Source of the DNA: Haloquadratum sp. J07HQX50
GTDB lineage: Archaea; Halobacteriota; Halobacteria; Halobacteriales; Haloferacaceae
Length of the DNA: 6,531 nucleotides
Assembly: GCA_000416005.1 (NCBI GenBank)
Contig: KE356562.1
Coordinates: 1,083,385 to 1,089,915, forward strand
Direction of reading: 5' to 3'
Shown: one piece after another, positions 5,308 to 6,531 of the stretch
Layout of the letters: every line of letters begins with the position of its first letter
Position numbering within the stretch: position 1 is the first letter of the stretch
Made by a program: the position numbers and the translations under genes
The notes under the pieces: model-generated
What the model was told of the DNA's origin: nothing
The model's input: only the letters and a program-made list of their open reading frames with translations
The model's database searches: none

Positions 5308-6219
5308 ATGACAGATGTGACTCTTCGCAGGACACAGTTAGCAACTCCAGCGAGTGATAAAGGAATGATGCGCTCAGCAGCCGGTAGTGACGCTGATGAG
5401 GTTTTTCTTGATTTAGAGGACTCAGTTGCGCCAAGTGCAAAGTCAGGTGCACGTGAGCCACTCATCGACGTTGCACAGAATGAAGACTGGAGTGACACAG
5501 TTCTCAGCTATCGGATTAATGGTATTGACACCCGGTGGTGGTATGATGATGTGATTACCGTCATTAGCGAGGCTGGTGAGCACATCGATGACATTATTAT
5601 TCCGAAGGTAAAGTCTGCCAGCGACATCCACACTGTCGAGAACCTGCTCGAACAGGTTGAGGTAAATCACGGGCTCAAGGTCGGCAACATCGGTCTTGAG
5701 CCACAGATCGAAGACGGCGAGGGGATCCACAATGTCCATGAAATCGCCCATGCGTCAGGTCGACTCAGTTCAATTATATTCGGCCCGGGCGATTACTCTG
5801 CTGCGATGGGTACACCCGGGCTCGATATCGGTCAATTCCCAGACTATCCTGGCCATTACTGGCATCACGCTCTTTCAGAGTGTAACTCGGCTGCGAAATC
5901 TGCTGGATTGCCGTGTCTTGATGGACCATACGCCGATATCGAGGATCCGGAGGGATTTCGCGAGTCAGCTGAGAACGCCAATTACCTCGGATGTGATGGG
6001 AAGTGGGCAATTCATCCCTCGCAGATTGAGATCGCCAATGAGGTGTTCGCACCAGACCCAGAAGTTGCCGACCGTGCACAGCGGATCGTCAATGCATATG
6101 CTGAGGCGATGGAAGAAGGAAAAGGCGCAGTTTCTGTTGATGGACAGATGGTTGACGAAGCAACGAACAAAATGGCACAGGAAATAGTCGTAAACGCAAA
6201 AGCTGCAGATATCCTGTAA
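5308..6219 (+). CDS. CitE/HpcH-family CoA-ester lyase (malyl-CoA/citramalyl-CoA lyase-like)
   Basis: A 303-residue TIM-barrel lyase that should cleave or form C-C bonds in a hydroxyacyl-CoA such as malyl-, beta-methylmalyl- or citramalyl-CoA, using Mg2+. Landmarks are RRTQLATPASD at 7-17, DEVFLDLEDSVAP at 30-42 (D35, E37, D38), YRINGIDT at 68-75 with the CoA/acid-binding R69, IIIPKV at 96-101, the metal ligands E131 and D162 (the latter in FGPGDYSAAMG at 158-168), and the C-terminal GKWAIHPSQI at 231-240. Length is standard. The ATG is fixed by an in-frame TGA at 5290-5292. The DW-RINGIDT and GPGDYSAAMG pattern places it nearer the malyl-CoA/methylmalyl-CoA lyase-like branch than the citrate-lyase beta subunit, and no CitD or CitF subunit is present. 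In haloarchaea such enzymes are tied to the methylaspartate cycle and other CoA-ester routes, but the exact substrate cannot be read from sequence. Confidence 0.92.
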   Translation: MTDVTLRRTQLATPASDKGMMRSAAGSDADEVFLDLEDSVAPSAKSGAREPLIDVAQNEDWSDTVLSYRINGIDTRWWYDDVITVISEAGEHIDDIIIPKVKSASDIHTVENLLEQVEVNHGLKVGNIGLEPQIEDGEGIHNVHEIAHASGRLSSIIFGPGDYSAAMGTPGLDIGQFPDYPGHYWHHALSECNSAAKSAGLPCLDGPYADIEDPEGFRESAENANYLGCDGKWAIHPSQIEIANEVFAPDPEVADRAQRIVNAYAEAMEEGKGAVSVDGQMVDEATNKMAQEIVVNAKAADIL

Positions 6220-6531
6220 CCTTGGCGTTTGTAGCTGCTAGCTCAAAATACTCATCGTCGTTATTATTTAAACTGTATAACGGGTCGGGTTGAGATCAAC
6301 GTCCGATATCTGTTCACTGCTCCACGGACCCTTTCAAGTAGAATATAGTCGGAAATCCTCGAGTTTCGCTCAGTTTTCCTCATGACTCCGGGTTCGTCTT
6401 TCGAACCACTCGGTTCTGAGGCGATTCACTCGAAGAAAGAGCAATGGTGTCTGTCAGGCCAAGCATACATAACTCATTCTACAGTTTGACCGGGGTATTG
6501 TGCCAAATCTCTCAGATGAGTTGCCCAGCGC
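6220..6531. other. Downstream region without a convincing gene
   Basis: The 312 bases after the lyase stop hold only short frames. A minus-strand frame entering from the right edge ends at 6474 after 18 codons (ending LRDLAQYPGQTVE) and could be the tail of a convergent gene. A 38-codon minus ORF starting with ATG near 6382 and a plus frame open from 6444 to the edge compete with it. A/T-rich sequence at 6260-6282, with GTTAT/ATAAC arms, lies about 45 bases beyond the lyase stop and may help end its transcript. None of these is strong enough to call. Confidence 0.35.

Noticed and set aside
5696..6187. Plus-strand 163-codon frame inside the CoA-ester lyase gene
   Set aside because: It is an out-of-frame shadow of a well-conserved protein; its product is rich in Arg, Ser and Thr and unlike haloarchaeal proteins.
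6474..6531. Minus-strand tail entering from the right edge, ending LRDLAQYPGQTVE
   Set aside because: Only 18 codons are visible and other frames are equally open, so a convergent gene cannot be supported from this window.
1..6531. CRISPR arrays, tRNA or rRNA genes, intact insertion sequences, toxin-antitoxin or defence genes
   Set aside because: No regularly spaced repeats, cloverleaf arms, rRNA motifs, intact transposase or recognisable defence domains were found on either strand.

Overview
The window reads as chromosomal DNA of a halophilic archaeon (class Halobacteria). The proteins are rich in Asp and Glu and poor in Lys. Genes start with short or no leaders behind TTTATT/TTTAAT-type TATA boxes rather than Shine-Dalgarno sites, and base composition is only moderately GC. 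About two thirds of the window is intact coding sequence; the rest is AT-richer intergenic and decayed DNA. Moderate GC with sparse coding fits a Haloquadratum-like organism, but this is inference from composition, not a match to a known genome.

Layout: (1) 1-429, minus strand: N-terminal 143 residues of a glutamine-synthetase-family ligase that runs off the left edge. (2) 671-1438, minus: metallo-beta-lactamase-fold hydrolase of the AHL-lactonase-like group. (3) 1509-2324, plus: succinylglutamate desuccinylase/aspartoacylase-like zinc hydrolase, divergent from the previous gene across a 70-bp shared promoter region. (4) 2611-3978, minus: aldehyde dehydrogenase of the succinate-semialdehyde dehydrogenase type. 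(5) 3979-5307: about 1.3 kb with no intact gene. It holds several small palindromes, an unidentified decayed reading frame (4318-4692) and, joined to it by an ATGA overlap, a broken beta-carbonic-anhydrase-like gene (4689-5077). (6) 5308-6219, plus: a CitE/HpcH-family CoA-ester lyase. (7) 6220-6531: no convincing gene.

How the genes may work together is inference. A GS-like ligase, an amidohydrolase of the AstE type, an aldehyde dehydrogenase and a CoA-ester lyase are a plausible set for amine or amino-acid degradation: gamma-glutamylation of an amine, deacylation, oxidation of a semialdehyde, and entry of the carbon skeleton into CoA-ester metabolism. The genes are not in one operon, however, and no transporter or amine oxidase is visible here.

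The most notable features are the carbonic-anhydrase relic, whose frameshift and substitutions fall on the zinc and catalytic residues, and the structured, gene-poor DNA around it.
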